Positions 9,414 to 21,133 of a stretch of 38,609 nucleotides of DNA are shown here, one piece after another. A model generated the notes under the pieces. It was not told the DNA's origin. It saw only the letters and a program-made list of their open reading frames with translations, and did no database searches. The stretch comes from Stephanodiscus triporus (Eukaryota > Bacillariophyta > Thalassiosirophyceae > Thalassiosirales > Thalassiosiraceae): positions 1 through 38,609 of the forward strand of contig JALLAZ010000039.1 in NCBI GenBank assembly GCA_036939755.1, given 5' to 3'. Every line of letters begins with the position of its first letter. Positions within the stretch are counted from its first letter, which is position 1. The position numbers and the translations under genes are program-made.

Positions 9414-12400
9414 TTAGAAAAACAATTCTTCGTCGCTATCTGACTGATCAATCGTCCCCATCCCAAGAAATTCAGTCAAGTTTACGCTCACTCTCTTCTG
9501 TTCACCGGGGGAAGGCATATCCAGTGAGCTGTGTTCTGAGCTACGGAGCTCTCCCATGCTGAGTACTGGTTTCAGAGGCATCAGAGAAGTTTTTCCTCCT
9601 ATGCTCTTTAAGTCGACAACTGAATGAAATCCACTGTGGGCATTTTCTCTGGTTGAAACTTTCACGAGACTTTCAAGCAACTCGTGCACATCATCAACAT
9701 CATTAATATAATTGGCAGCTGCACTTGGTTTCTTTCCAACCGTACAGGTAAAACATTCAAAGTGGGATGATATGGAACCATCACACGATGACACATCAAC
9801 CTGAGCAATTGTTGCAGGCAACGGTGCCAAGGCTTGCCCACTTTTAGCAAGGCGTGCCTCGGCAGCTCTACGTCCGATTTGCCTCATCACTGATAGCATA
9901 GGTTCATCACAGTGATCGTCACCCATCACCAGAGCAAATTCAAGTTTTCCTTTCCCTGAGACCGGCAGATTTTTCATGATGTGCATGGCTACCACACCTT
10001 TATTTACACCTTTTGGTCTAACCTCCACATAACCTCCTTCTTCTACTCCTCCGTGTAATATATCCACGGCAAAGCCTCTCAAAACATTGGACAAGTGATC
10101 TTCCAATTCTCTGGACTGGAGGTAACCGAATTCTGGGTCCGCATCACGATATTGCCACAATACTTTCATCTCCGTTTCTTCAATGTAGCTACCATGTGTC
10201 CTTGATGTGTAGACCTCCATGATCGTAATCGCGATAGACCTCCACGACCTGTCCTGGTTAGGCACAAGGGTGTCCCAGACTCGTTTTACTCCAACTTTGC
10301 TTGTTGGCCAAGAAACAAACATGCCATGTTCAGCCGCCAATCCCAGTTTGGGAATGTGGCACAAAGTTTTTGTCAAAGAATGTCGCTCTTTTCCGCTCAC
10401 AACAAAAACACAATTTCTATTGTCTGAGCATAGCTCTTCCAGTGTAGACAATAAACGATCTGTTGGAACAGATGGGGGCCGAGATTTTTTCACAAACTGA
10501 AACCGCTGTAGTCCGTCCAACTACATAACAAAAGACAAAGAAGTGGCGCAATTAGGAGACAAAAAAGTAGAATGCAATATTTTCGAGATTGATACTCACA
10601 TTATCATTGGCAAGAATGGTTCCACCATAGTCTAGTAGAATGAGTCTCGATTTCGCATTTCTGTATGCCCTAGCAACTGAATTTGCGTCGAGTGAATCAA
10701 AACCACTATCCATGCCCAAAAGTCTAAATCCAAGGCCAAGGCCCGCACCAGCATATCGCCCTGCATCTTCATTCTTCTGGACTCCTTTTAAGTCTAGCAT
10801 TACTGCCAATGCCCATCGCTGCGTTGTTACTCTTGTGACAAACTCAGATGCTATAGTGACGCGGCGCAAGCGCTCATCCTCTGACATAGTCAAAGCCTGA
10901 TAGAATGCAGTTGCAATTTCAGAAATTTTCCAAGGGTTGACATGAAGTGCGCCACGCATGACACGAGTACAGCTAGAAAATTCAGACAAAATGCACAACC
11001 CTCTCTTTCTGCCATCACTTCCTTGTTCTCTCAAAGCATCAAGATGTGCAATTGTAAACTCCTGATAACATGTAGAGTAGGAAATTACGTTAGGATTCAT
11101 TTGTCCTGGAAAGTGATAAAAAATAGCTGAACACTCACAAGAGGGATGAGATTGAGGCCATCTCGAATAGTTGTAACCATAACAACATCTGCTGCCTTCA
11201 GAAGCGCCATTCTTTGCTGCAAGCGCATTTCTGATTCAACACACTCTTGAAACTGGATCGTGTTTGGCCATCTATCGTTGATGTTAGTGACCATCGCAAG
11301 TACTTCGTTTCTCGTTGTAGTGTAATCGTCACCTCGCTCAAACGCCGAAATGCCAACCTGAATCAACACGATTTTCCCCGCCCACTCTGGGCATCGCTGG
11401 AGGAACCTTTCAAGAGCAATTAACTTTAATGGAATACCCTTCAGAGACTCCAATCTATCAATTGCTGCAAAAATAACTTTGCCTTGGAATTGATTACGAA
11501 TCGAGTCAACACTTTCAATGGTGCTATGATGATTCAGAACTTGGTGCAGGACAGGCGGTTCGACACCAGCATGAATGCTTGTGACAGATACATGACGCCC
11601 ATTTGTATCAATCGCAAGGTTGTGGCCTCCGTAAGAGTCGGGGAACATACCATAATTCAAACCAAGTAAACGCCTGCAGCATGTCAAAAAGTGACGCGCA
11701 TATTCAAATAGATGAAAGCCGACCTGGTCTGCATTAAGTACACCACGCAGCAAATCCTCTCTGCACCATAATGTGCGGAAGATCTCCGAACTAGGGAATG
11801 GTGTGTGGAAAAAGATTCCAATCTTCGCCATTGATATACGCCGCGTCAGAAAAGATGGCAGTATCATGAGATGGAATCCGTGAATCCAAATAAGATCGCC
11901 TTCATTGAAACACTGGATTATCACATCAGTGAAATACCTATTCACGGCAGTGAAAGCAGCCCAAAGTTCCCCCTCCCTGCCACCATCTCCATGAATAGGG
12001 CCTTGAGTTACGTCATCCATATTGTATTCAGCATACTCTGAGTCGTAAGGCTCAATCTGCTTACGAGCATCAGGGTTCCCCGAATTTACTCCCGTGGGGC
12101 TGGAGTATACAGACGCGACGTTGTGAAGAATCGGCCAAAGCACACCTTTACAGAAGCCATTGTACCTGAAGAAGTCAACCCCGGGAGTTAGTTGAACGCT
12201 GTAGGAAACTAGAAAAGAAAAGTTTACAAAGAAATACTCACATTTCTCCAAAAAGCTTAGTGGGCACCCACACTGGGACACAATTGAAAGGCCTCAAAGC
12301 AGCCTCAACCTTGTGACGTTCGTCAACGGGCACACCACTTTCAGAACTTTCACCGCCACCAACGTTGCCATGCCATCCTCTCCATTTCACAGTTCCCACC

Positions 12401-13304
12401 CGTGTTACTCTTAAATGGGTTTGCATTGATAGCAATGCCTCGTAGTCCCAATCAACAGACCATTCGCCAATGTCGGACCGGGTTAAATGGACAGGCAAAA
12501 AGGCACTGACAACAATAAGACCGTCACTTGAAGTGAGATGAACCACTTGTTTCGTGGGTGAATCACGGGGGTGACTTGGAGTTGGCTGCGGTACAAATCT
12601 TACTTTACTCTTGGACCCTCCAGAGTCGCTGATTGCAGAGCTCGAGGGAGGACGGCTAGCGCTTAGCCCGTAGAGACTCGCGGCGCTGTTAGAACTATTC
12701 TTCCTCGCGAGAGAGTTGATGGATGAGAATGGTTGTCTCAGCTTCTTAAGATGGTAAACAGTGGGAGGACCCACAGTAACGCCCAGGACATCGTTGACCG
12801 TGTACGATTCACCAGGTTGGAACAGCCGCATGGGCACTTGGTGCACATGAGCTGGATCAGTCATGTCACCTCCATCAGAAGAATATTCCCAGCTGCGGAA
12901 AACTCCTGCGCGATAAATGGCGTATCGGTAGCGATAGACTACATCATTGTTGGCCATTCCTTTCTCGGGAGACGCTGTAATGGGAATGGTCAACGAAAGA
13001 GGACTGCTAGTGGCGTACCAAGGGTAGGATTTGGCGGTGGTGAAAAGTGGAATCTGACCCGCCACGACATATGACAGAAAAAGAGAGAGCGAAAGTATAC
13101 AAATAAGAAATTTTAAGGTGCGGACAAAGATAAAATATGGAACAACTGATTTATCAAGTGCCGCACCTTACTCCCAGCAGGATCCGAGAGGAACACATCC
13201 TCGCCATGCCCGATTTTTTCGCAACGAACGCGGAAGGTCACATGAGCGAGCCGGGAGCCCTCTTCCTTTACCCCCTCTTGCGGTTGAGGTGAGATAGCGT
13301 CCAT
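9414..13304 (-). CDS. TPS: CBM20-trehalose-6-phosphate synthase/phosphatase fusion, five exons
   Basis: Exons in reading order: 13304-13167, 13053-12242, 12165-11139, 11061-10600, 10520-9414; all introns are GT-AG and phases match, giving 1181 residues. The N-terminus (about 20-130) resembles a CBM20 starch/glucan-binding domain (VTFRVRCEKIGHGEDVFL, then YRYAIYRAG). The glycosyltransferase-20 TPS domain spans about 185-700, with YNGFCKGVLWPILH, IFFHTPFPSSEIFR, the Arg and Lys of DRLESLKGIP, and DGLNLIPLE. The usual HDYHLM is HGFHLM (412-417), so the Asp that contacts glucose-6-phosphate in E. coli OtsA is Gly413. The HAD phosphatase domain (about 798-1030) has DYGGT in place of DYDGT (Asp803 kept, Gly805 replaces the acid/base Asp), VSGKER, and an intact GDDHCDE at 1013-1019. 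A regulatory rather than fully catalytic role is possible. It is divergent from the AMPK gene. Confidence 0.9.
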
Positions 13305-13745
13305 GTTGATGGTTGCCTACCGAAGTAGTAGTCCTGGTGACGAATTCTTTACGTTGTTGCGCAACGTTACGATGGCCACTTTTGTTTCCCTGCAATGCTT
13401 GTGACTCCTCTTGACTTGCGATTTCTTACGTTGGATTGTACGATAGAGGCGTTTCGATCGAGTGCGTGTGAGATGAATAGCGAGGTTTGTAGGGAATCTC
13501 CTCACAACACTGACAGCGAAGTTCTCCTCTGGTCTGTCGGTCGTTTTTGCATGTGACACCAGGGAAAATTCAACAAAAAAAACACATGATGTTGAACGTA
13601 CGATAGCTAAATAAAATGCTCAACCTGAAAAGCGAGTGATTCCTTGGCCTTGCGATTGATTGATTCCCCTCGGTGACCCATCAGCATCAGCCTCGCCCGA
13701 GGACGGCGTAGCTTACCACCGGAGCACGCCATTTAGCCCAAAATC
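13305..13745. promoter_or_regulatory. Shared divergent promoter region of TPS/TPP and AMPK alpha
   Basis: The 441 bases separate the start codons of two head-to-head genes, so they must contain both promoters and 5' leaders. No credible ORF is present. I see no unmistakable TATA box or paired binding site; an A run at 13576-13583 is the only low-complexity feature. Bidirectional control is inferred from arrangement alone. Confidence 0.55.
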
Positions 13746-16135
<2,390 letters not shown>

Positions 16136-16290
16136 CATACATATTAATATCTTTGTTGGGGAGGTGTGGAGTGCGCAGTTGTGAAATCCTTGGAGAGCGT
16201 TAACAATTCAGTCCTAATTTATAGAAGCTGATGTCTATCGCAGGATTTCTTGTTTCTTAGTTCATCGCAGTGCAATCGCTGAAACCTTTT
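16136..16290. other. AMPK 3' flank
   Basis: No gene is seen. The stretch leads directly into an inverted gene fragment. Confidence 0.4.
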
Positions 16291-16455
16291 CGTTCGCCTT
16301 CGCCATTTTTGTTTGTCTTCGGCCGGCACGGTATTGATTCCTCGTCCAAACCCGAGCGGGAATGGCACAGATCAAGGCGACGCCCAACCCGGGCAACAGA
16401 ACGGGGGATGCGACTGTCAATTCGGGGGCCATGCCTCCCCTTTACGCTCTCCTGG
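16291..16455 (-). pseudogene. Inverted fragment of the plastid membrane protein gene's 3' end
   Basis: Read on the minus strand this is a diverged copy of 18612-18775, covering the last 35-40 codons of the plastid membrane protein gene plus about 45 bases of its 3' flank. Matching blocks include CGACGCCCAACCCGGGCAAC, CAATTCGGGGGCCATGCC, ATTCCTCGTCCAA and GTTCGCCTTCGCCA on the plus strand here. Similarity stops abruptly on both sides. No intact coding frame of the gene remains, so it is a dead partial duplicate. The two copies flank the fibrillin/membrane-protein gene pair as an inverted repeat. Confidence 0.8.
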
Positions 16456-16705
16456 AATTAATAATGTACTACCTCAGCTTCCACCCATGCAAATGACTCA
16501 GTTTTGTATGCATGCCAAGTTCACTTTTTTATAGATTATCACATTGTATTCCCCTTCACCGATTGAGGTTGAGGTCGAACGTGGTGAACTGTAGATCAGA
16601 TAACACATGACCATACACACAAGTTTGAAATTCCGTCGGTATACTTATGACCTTGGACTATTGGGAACGAATTTCAGCCTCGCACGAGTGAAAGAAAGCG
16701 AAACT

Positions 16706-17500
16706 TCAATCCACGACCCGCTTCCACAACGCCAGGCCACCGCCCCCCCCCCTCGCGGTGGCGATCTCGTCGTCGGCGCTGATCCAATCGAAGAACGCCC
16801 TCCTTCCCATGTCCGCGAGCTTCTCGTTGTTCGCGCTGCCCAATCCGAGTCCCCCCCCGATCTTCGCCGCGTCCTTCCTCCCCAATCTGACCTTCAGCAA
16901 TCCCAGTATCTCGATCATGTCGAAGTCGAACTCCACCTTTCGCCTGCGTGCGTCGTAGTCGAAGTCCCCCGTGAATCGGAGTAGGGGCACGTCCCAGGGA
17001 CCGTATATCCCGTTCTCGATGATCATGGGCGTCGTCGCGACGTCGAACTTTTGTATCGCCTTGAGGGGGAAGTAGTTCACCCTCCCCCCGGATCTTTCCT
17101 GTCGCTCCCTCGTCCCGGTCGTGAAGATCAGCCTCCACTCCCCCGAGATGTTGTCCATGATGTCCCTCCCGAACGCCACGGGATCCTCCCCGAACTTGAG
17201 CTTGCAGTTCCTCTCGAGCGACGACAACGCGTCGAGGACCCTGTCGGGATTTTCGAGCTTGGTCCGGGCCGCGCGGCGCAGGAGCTCGTTCGCCTCTCGA
17301 ATTTCCGCGTCGGATGACGCCGTCGTCGTCGTCGTCGTCGTCGAGGAGGAGGAGGAGAGGAGGGGCGCGGACGACGACGACGATGAAGATGAAGGCGAAA
17401 TAATCTTTCGACGAGGGCGCATCGACGAAGGGGCGGAAAAGGCGACGACGGTAATTGCACTGGTCATTACTGCCAGGCAACAGAGGAAGAATCGGGCCAT
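16706..17500 (-). CDS. Plastid lipid-associated protein (PAP/fibrillin family)
   Basis: With the ATG at 17500 the product is 264 residues and opens directly with a signal peptide (MARFFLCCLAVMTSAITVVA) followed by FSAPSS, a diatom plastid-import motif. An upstream in-frame ATG at 17578 would add 26 residues ahead of this signal and is less likely. A Ser/Thr-rich linker from TCG and ACG repeats follows, then the PAP/fibrillin domain: ISGEWRLIFTTGT, NYFPLKAIQKFD, MIIENGIYGPWDVPLLRFTGDFDYD and KVEFDFDMIEILGL. Fibrillins are lipocalin-like proteins of plastoglobules and thylakoids that bind lipids and quinones. The gene lies 240 bases head to head with another plastid protein gene at 17741. Subfamily is not resolved. 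Confidence 0.85.
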   Translation of the reverse strand: MARFFLCCLAVMTSAITVVAFSAPSSMRPRRKIISPSSSSSSSSAPLLSSSSSTTTTTTTASSDAEIREANELLRRAARTKLENPDRVLDALSSLERNCKLKFGEDPVAFGRDIMDNISGEWRLIFTTGTRERQERSGGRVNYFPLKAIQKFDVATTPMIIENGIYGPWDVPLLRFTGDFDYDARRRKVEFDFDMIEILGLLKVRLGRKDAAKIGGGLGLGSANNEKLADMGRRAFFDWISADDEIATARGGGGGLALWKRVVD

Positions 17501-17740
17501 GATTTGTTGCGAGGGGAGGGTAGGGATGAGAGGTTTAATCCTTTGTTTTGTTTGGCGAAGAGAGAGAATGGACGCCACATTTTGAATTCCTACGCTGGAT
17601 TAAGTACCAGTATCGTGGATATCGTACGTGGCCGGTTCATTTCTCTGAATAGATACCTACGATAACTCCGCTCCCCTCCTCTCTCCGTCCGTCTGCATAT
17701 TTATGTGCCTCAAGCACTCACCTAGAGTACGTCGCAAGTC

Positions 17741-17853
17741 ATGCAACTCACCATGAAAGGAATCCAATCGGCCGTGACATTGGCATTACTCTGCACGGCC
17801 AGCCTGCCGCTTCACGCCGCGAGCTTCTCCCCGGCCTCCCTAGGTCGATCGAT

Positions 17854-17884
<31 letters not shown>

Positions 17885-18727
17885 GCGAAGAAGAAGAAGA
17901 TCGAGCTTCCGATCAACGCGGTCGTTCCATCGGACCGCGCCTCGACTCGGACGAAGGCCCTCGCCGCCCTCGCTGCGATCGCGAGGGACAGAGCCGACGG
18001 GTCCGGCGGTGACGACGACGACGACGACGACGCTCCGGAGATCAAGATCAACCCGCCATACGCCATCGCGTACGTCCTCTTCCTCGCGTGCGCGTTCCTT
18101 GGATCGTCGTCCGAGCCGGACGGGGCGTCGGCGGAAATACTCAAGCGATTCCTCGCGGATCCGCTGAACCCTGGCGTCAACGAGCTGTTCGTCGCGGTGT
18201 TCAACCTCCTGGGCCTGTACTTCGTGCCGATGGCGTGCCTGCTCATGCCGGGCGCGAGACGACAGAAGCTCCCGGCGACGCCCTTCCTCCTCGGCTCGAT
18301 GTTCGGGGGATACGGCGCGCTCGGGGTGTACGCCGCAACGAGGACGCCGGATCCGTCGAGGGCGTCGAGGGCCGACCTCGGGTGGTTCACCTCCAACGTC
18401 TTGGAGAGCAGGGCGTTCAATTGCCTCGTCGCGCTCGCGTTCGCGTCGGCGTACGTCACCTCCGGAGCCCTGGCGGCGCTCGTCTCGGATCCGACGGGGA
18501 CGATCGGAGGGTACCGGGAATTGACGGATGCGGCGATCGTGTCGGTATCGTCCTTGGATTTCGCGATACTCACCGTCTCCGCCGCGTCGTTCATTCCCGA
18601 GGACTTGTCCAGGAGGGGGTACGGGGGTGGCATGGCCCCCGAATTGATAGCCGCGTCCACCGTTCTGTTGCCCGGGTTGGGCGTCGTCTTGTACTGCGCC
18701 CTTCGCCCGGGCTTGGACGAGGAATGA
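17741..18727 (+). CDS. Plastid-targeted multi-pass membrane protein of unknown function
   Basis: The 328-residue product has a signal peptide ending LPLHAA followed by SFSPASLG, a plastid-type entry motif, then repeat-encoded Thr-Ala (TATATATA) and Asp (DDDDDDD) runs. About six hydrophobic segments follow: IAYVLFLACAFLG, LFVAVFNLLGLYFVPMACLLM, LLGSMFGGYGALGVYAA, CLVALAFASAYVTSG, SLDFAILTVSAASF and LIAASTVLLPGLGVVLYCAL. The NLLGLYFVPMACLLMPG/KLPATPFLLGS pattern recalls conserved chloroplast-envelope membrane proteins of plants and algae, but I cannot name the family with certainty. A diverged inverted copy of its last codons lies at 16291-16455. The neighbour in divergent orientation is a fibrillin. 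Confidence 0.75.
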
Positions 18728-19007
18728 ATATATCCTGCCGGTCGACGACGAACCAAAAGTGGCGAAGGCGAACTAATCTACGTGAAAAAGCTCCCTTGAC
18801 TTCGAAGTTGTGGCGATTGACAACTGTGGGCTCTGCTTCGGGTGTTTGACGACTGGAGGGTCTCATATGGATTTATCTACAGGAATAATTACCCCTTAGT
18901 AAGAGTGTTGGTAATTCGAACTTTATCACGGGGGGGGGGGTTCAACTAACAAATACTCATTTCATTATTTCACATCCGCACAAACCAAGACGATGCGAAA
19001 TAAATCA
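18728..19007. other. Intergenic between convergent genes
   Basis: No gene is seen. It includes a run of 10 G near 18931-18940 and the region up to 18775 that is duplicated in inverted form at 16291-16455. Confidence 0.45.
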
Positions 19008-19682
19008 TCACCTCCCGCCGGGATGTTTCACCTTCAATATCCCCCTGAGCATGAATCCAACGTCCGGGGACGGACCGAACGACCTCGAGCTCATCTTCCT
19101 CCTGTCGCCGGTGTTCCTCGCCCTGTTCGAACCGAATACCCCGCGCGGTCCCGCGCCCGCCCTGACGTCGTCGCTCGGCCTCTTGTCCCTCTTCTTCTTC
19201 TTCTTCGTCGTCGTCGTCGTCGTCGTAGTCGTCGAATGGCCGACGACACCGCTCTCCCTCTCCTCCCGCTTCTGTCGTTCCTCCCTCTTCATCGCCTTCT
19301 GCCTCATCCCCACCAGTATCTTGGTGGGTATCTTCTGCCGCTTCGCCGTTCGGCCGGTCAATTTCTCGTACTCGGCATTCTGGTGCGACCTCTTCCTGGC
19401 TCCCGTGAATCCCCCCGCGCCGAATTTGTGCACCTCCCGTATCGTCTCCTGCACGTCCAACTCCGGGCGGTCGCCTTTCCCGTCGTCCGCGGATCGTTGT
19501 CGTCGTCGTAGTCGTTCGCCGGCGACATCGAGTTCGCGACGCGATCGCTCCCGCCTGCGCGACGTCGACCCGCCCACGGTCGTGAAATCCGGGAACGCCG
19601 AGGGGCACACGACCACCTCCACCTCCCCCCCGCGCTCGCGCTTGGTGCCGGCCGCGGCGGTCCGCGATTGATTCGATTGCAT
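19008..19682 (-). CDS. DUF4602 (C1orf131-like) nucleolar protein
   Basis: The 224-residue, strongly basic protein carries the DUF4602 core at about 80-145: REVHKFGAGGFTGARKR, followed by YEKLTGRTAKRQKIPTKIL and a Lys/Arg/Glu helix. In animals this domain is found in C1orf131, a component of the small-subunit processome that acts in early 40S ribosome assembly. A run of nine Thr then five Lys (ACG and AAG repeats) sits between the core and the basic C-terminus. There are no membrane segments or organelle signals. It starts 231 bases from the divergent YCII gene. Domain assignment is good; function in this organism is inferred. Confidence 0.78.
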   Translation of the reverse strand: MQSNQSRTAAAGTKRERGGEVEVVVCPSAFPDFTTVGGSTSRRRERSRRELDVAGERLRRRQRSADDGKGDRPELDVQETIREVHKFGAGGFTGARKRSHQNAEYEKLTGRTAKRQKIPTKILVGMRQKAMKREERQKREERESGVVGHSTTTTTTTTTKKKKKRDKRPSDDVRAGAGPRGVFGSNRARNTGDRRKMSSRSFGPSPDVGFMLRGILKVKHPGGR

Positions 19683-19912
19683 CTCTCTTTGCGGTTGAGA
19701 GAGGAGAGGAAGGAGAAAGTGAGCCAGAAAAATTCGAGGCTACGGAGATTAGTGGGCTAAGGACAGACCAAAAATCACCACAAACACCCCCGCCCATCAC
19801 ATCATGAAACACTCTACAGAACACAACACAACAGAAACAACACAACTCAACACAACACTCACGCCTGTCGTCGTCTGTCGAACCATCGTCGGCCTTGCCC
19901 TAAGCCACGACG

Positions 19913-21064
19913 ATGACAACCAGACGTCGAAGAATAACCATGACGGCCAAGTTCGCATCCCTATCTTGCGCGGCGATAATAGTGGCGGCGACGCACGCGT
20001 TCCATCCATCGGCGCTGCCATCATCGTCGCGTCGGCCCGCGACGACGACGACGACGACGACGCGCCTGCCCATGTCCTTCATGGCCGACAGCTCGGACTA
20101 CAAGGCCGACAAGTCCGATTTCGGAGACGGCGCCGACGAAGACCCAGACGCAGCCCCCGCGCCGCTCCGCGGCGAGGTGGACATGGCCGACGTCCCGGTG
20201 ACGGAGGAGATACCGGTGCCGATGTCGCGCAACAACGTCGGCAATCGCTTCCTCGCCGTGGTCCTCGACGGGTCCTTCAACAAGGACGACGCGAAGGACG
20301 CATGGGAGATGCACGGGGACAGGATCGCGCTCACGGAACGTCACGTCATGTGGGCTCGGAAGCAGAACCTGTACAACGAGACGTTCAACCTCGAGAGCAG
20401 GGCGGACGTGCTGTGGAGTCATCAGCTCCTATCGTCGGACCTCCAGCGCGCGGTCGGTCACGCCATGTGCATCGATTCGCCCACGATCGAGGATTGTCGC
20501 GAGGCCATATCCCGCGATCCGATCGTGCGATCGCTCCTAGGCGTCGATCCCGAGACGGGGATGTGCGACGTCTCCCCCGTGCCGCTGTACCGATGGAGGC
20601 AGATACGCGATCACACCCTCCGCATCGACGACGGACGAGATGGACTGCCCAACATGGTCATGGCCTTCGACAGGCCCGAGGCGATCTCGGACGGGCTGCG
20701 CGAGGAGGTTTCGAACGATCACCTGGAGTACCTCATCCGTAGCGAGCGGGTCATCGCCGCGGGACCGTTGCACGTCGCGACGCCCGACAAGACGGACCCG
20801 AGGTCGATCGCGATTGGAACGCTCCTTTTCTTCAACGCGGTGGACAGGGAGGACGCGATCGAGTTCGTGGAGAACGATCCGGCCGCGAGGGCGGGACTGT
20901 ACGAGACGATGACGGTGCACAGGTTCAACAGCCTCGACGTTACGGGGAAGTTCGTGTCGGAGAATTTGTACTTCCCGGGGCAGAATACGTACCAGATGAA
21001 GGAGGCAATGGAGCACTGGGGCTACCCCGTGGACGATCTCCAGACGAAGTGGTTGAATTGGTGA
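19913..21064 (+). CDS. Plastid-targeted YCII-related domain protein
   Basis: The product is 383 residues; the ATG at 19940 (tenth codon) would place the signal peptide (MTAKFASLSCAAIIVAATHA) exactly at the N-terminus and may be the true start. Phe-His-Pro follows the cleavage site, as in diatom plastid precursors, then a Thr run and an acidic linker. The C-terminal part (about 266-345) resembles the YCII/dimeric ferredoxin-like domain: DHLEYLIRSERVIAAGPL, AIEFVENDPAARAGLYETMTVHRF. The middle (about 105-260) holds LAVVLDGSFNKDDAKDAWEMH and DHTLRIDDGR and may be a further, unrecognised domain. YCII proteins are small enzymes or binding proteins of mostly unknown reaction. The final residues (YFPGQNTYQMKE) are well kept in appearance. 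Confidence 0.75.
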   Translation: MTTRRRRITMTAKFASLSCAAIIVAATHAFHPSALPSSSRRPATTTTTTTRLPMSFMADSSDYKADKSDFGDGADEDPDAAPAPLRGEVDMADVPVTEEIPVPMSRNNVGNRFLAVVLDGSFNKDDAKDAWEMHGDRIALTERHVMWARKQNLYNETFNLESRADVLWSHQLLSSDLQRAVGHAMCIDSPTIEDCREAISRDPIVRSLLGVDPETGMCDVSPVPLYRWRQIRDHTLRIDDGRDGLPNMVMAFDRPEAISDGLREEVSNDHLEYLIRSERVIAAGPLHVATPDKTDPRSIAIGTLLFFNAVDREDAIEFVENDPAARAGLYETMTVHRFNSLDVTGKFVSENLYFPGQNTYQMKEAMEHWGYPVDDLQTKWLNW

Positions 21065-21133
21065 TGATAAAAATGAATTACCGTACATCTAAGATTTATT
21101 TTAATGAACGTTCACGGCGAGGAAGGAAGGATT

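Noticed and set aside
11097..11138. Codons after LNLIPL as coding
   Set aside because: A GTGAGT donor follows that codon and the next exon restores the conserved continuation EFTIAHLD.
17812..18756. 314-codon open frame on the minus strand
   Set aside because: Antisense shadow of the plastid membrane protein gene, which has a signal peptide and several membrane segments in the sense frame.
18970..19845. 291-codon open frame on the minus strand
   Set aside because: Another frame of the DUF4602 gene region; low-complexity Asp/Glu/Arg composition from the trinucleotide repeats.
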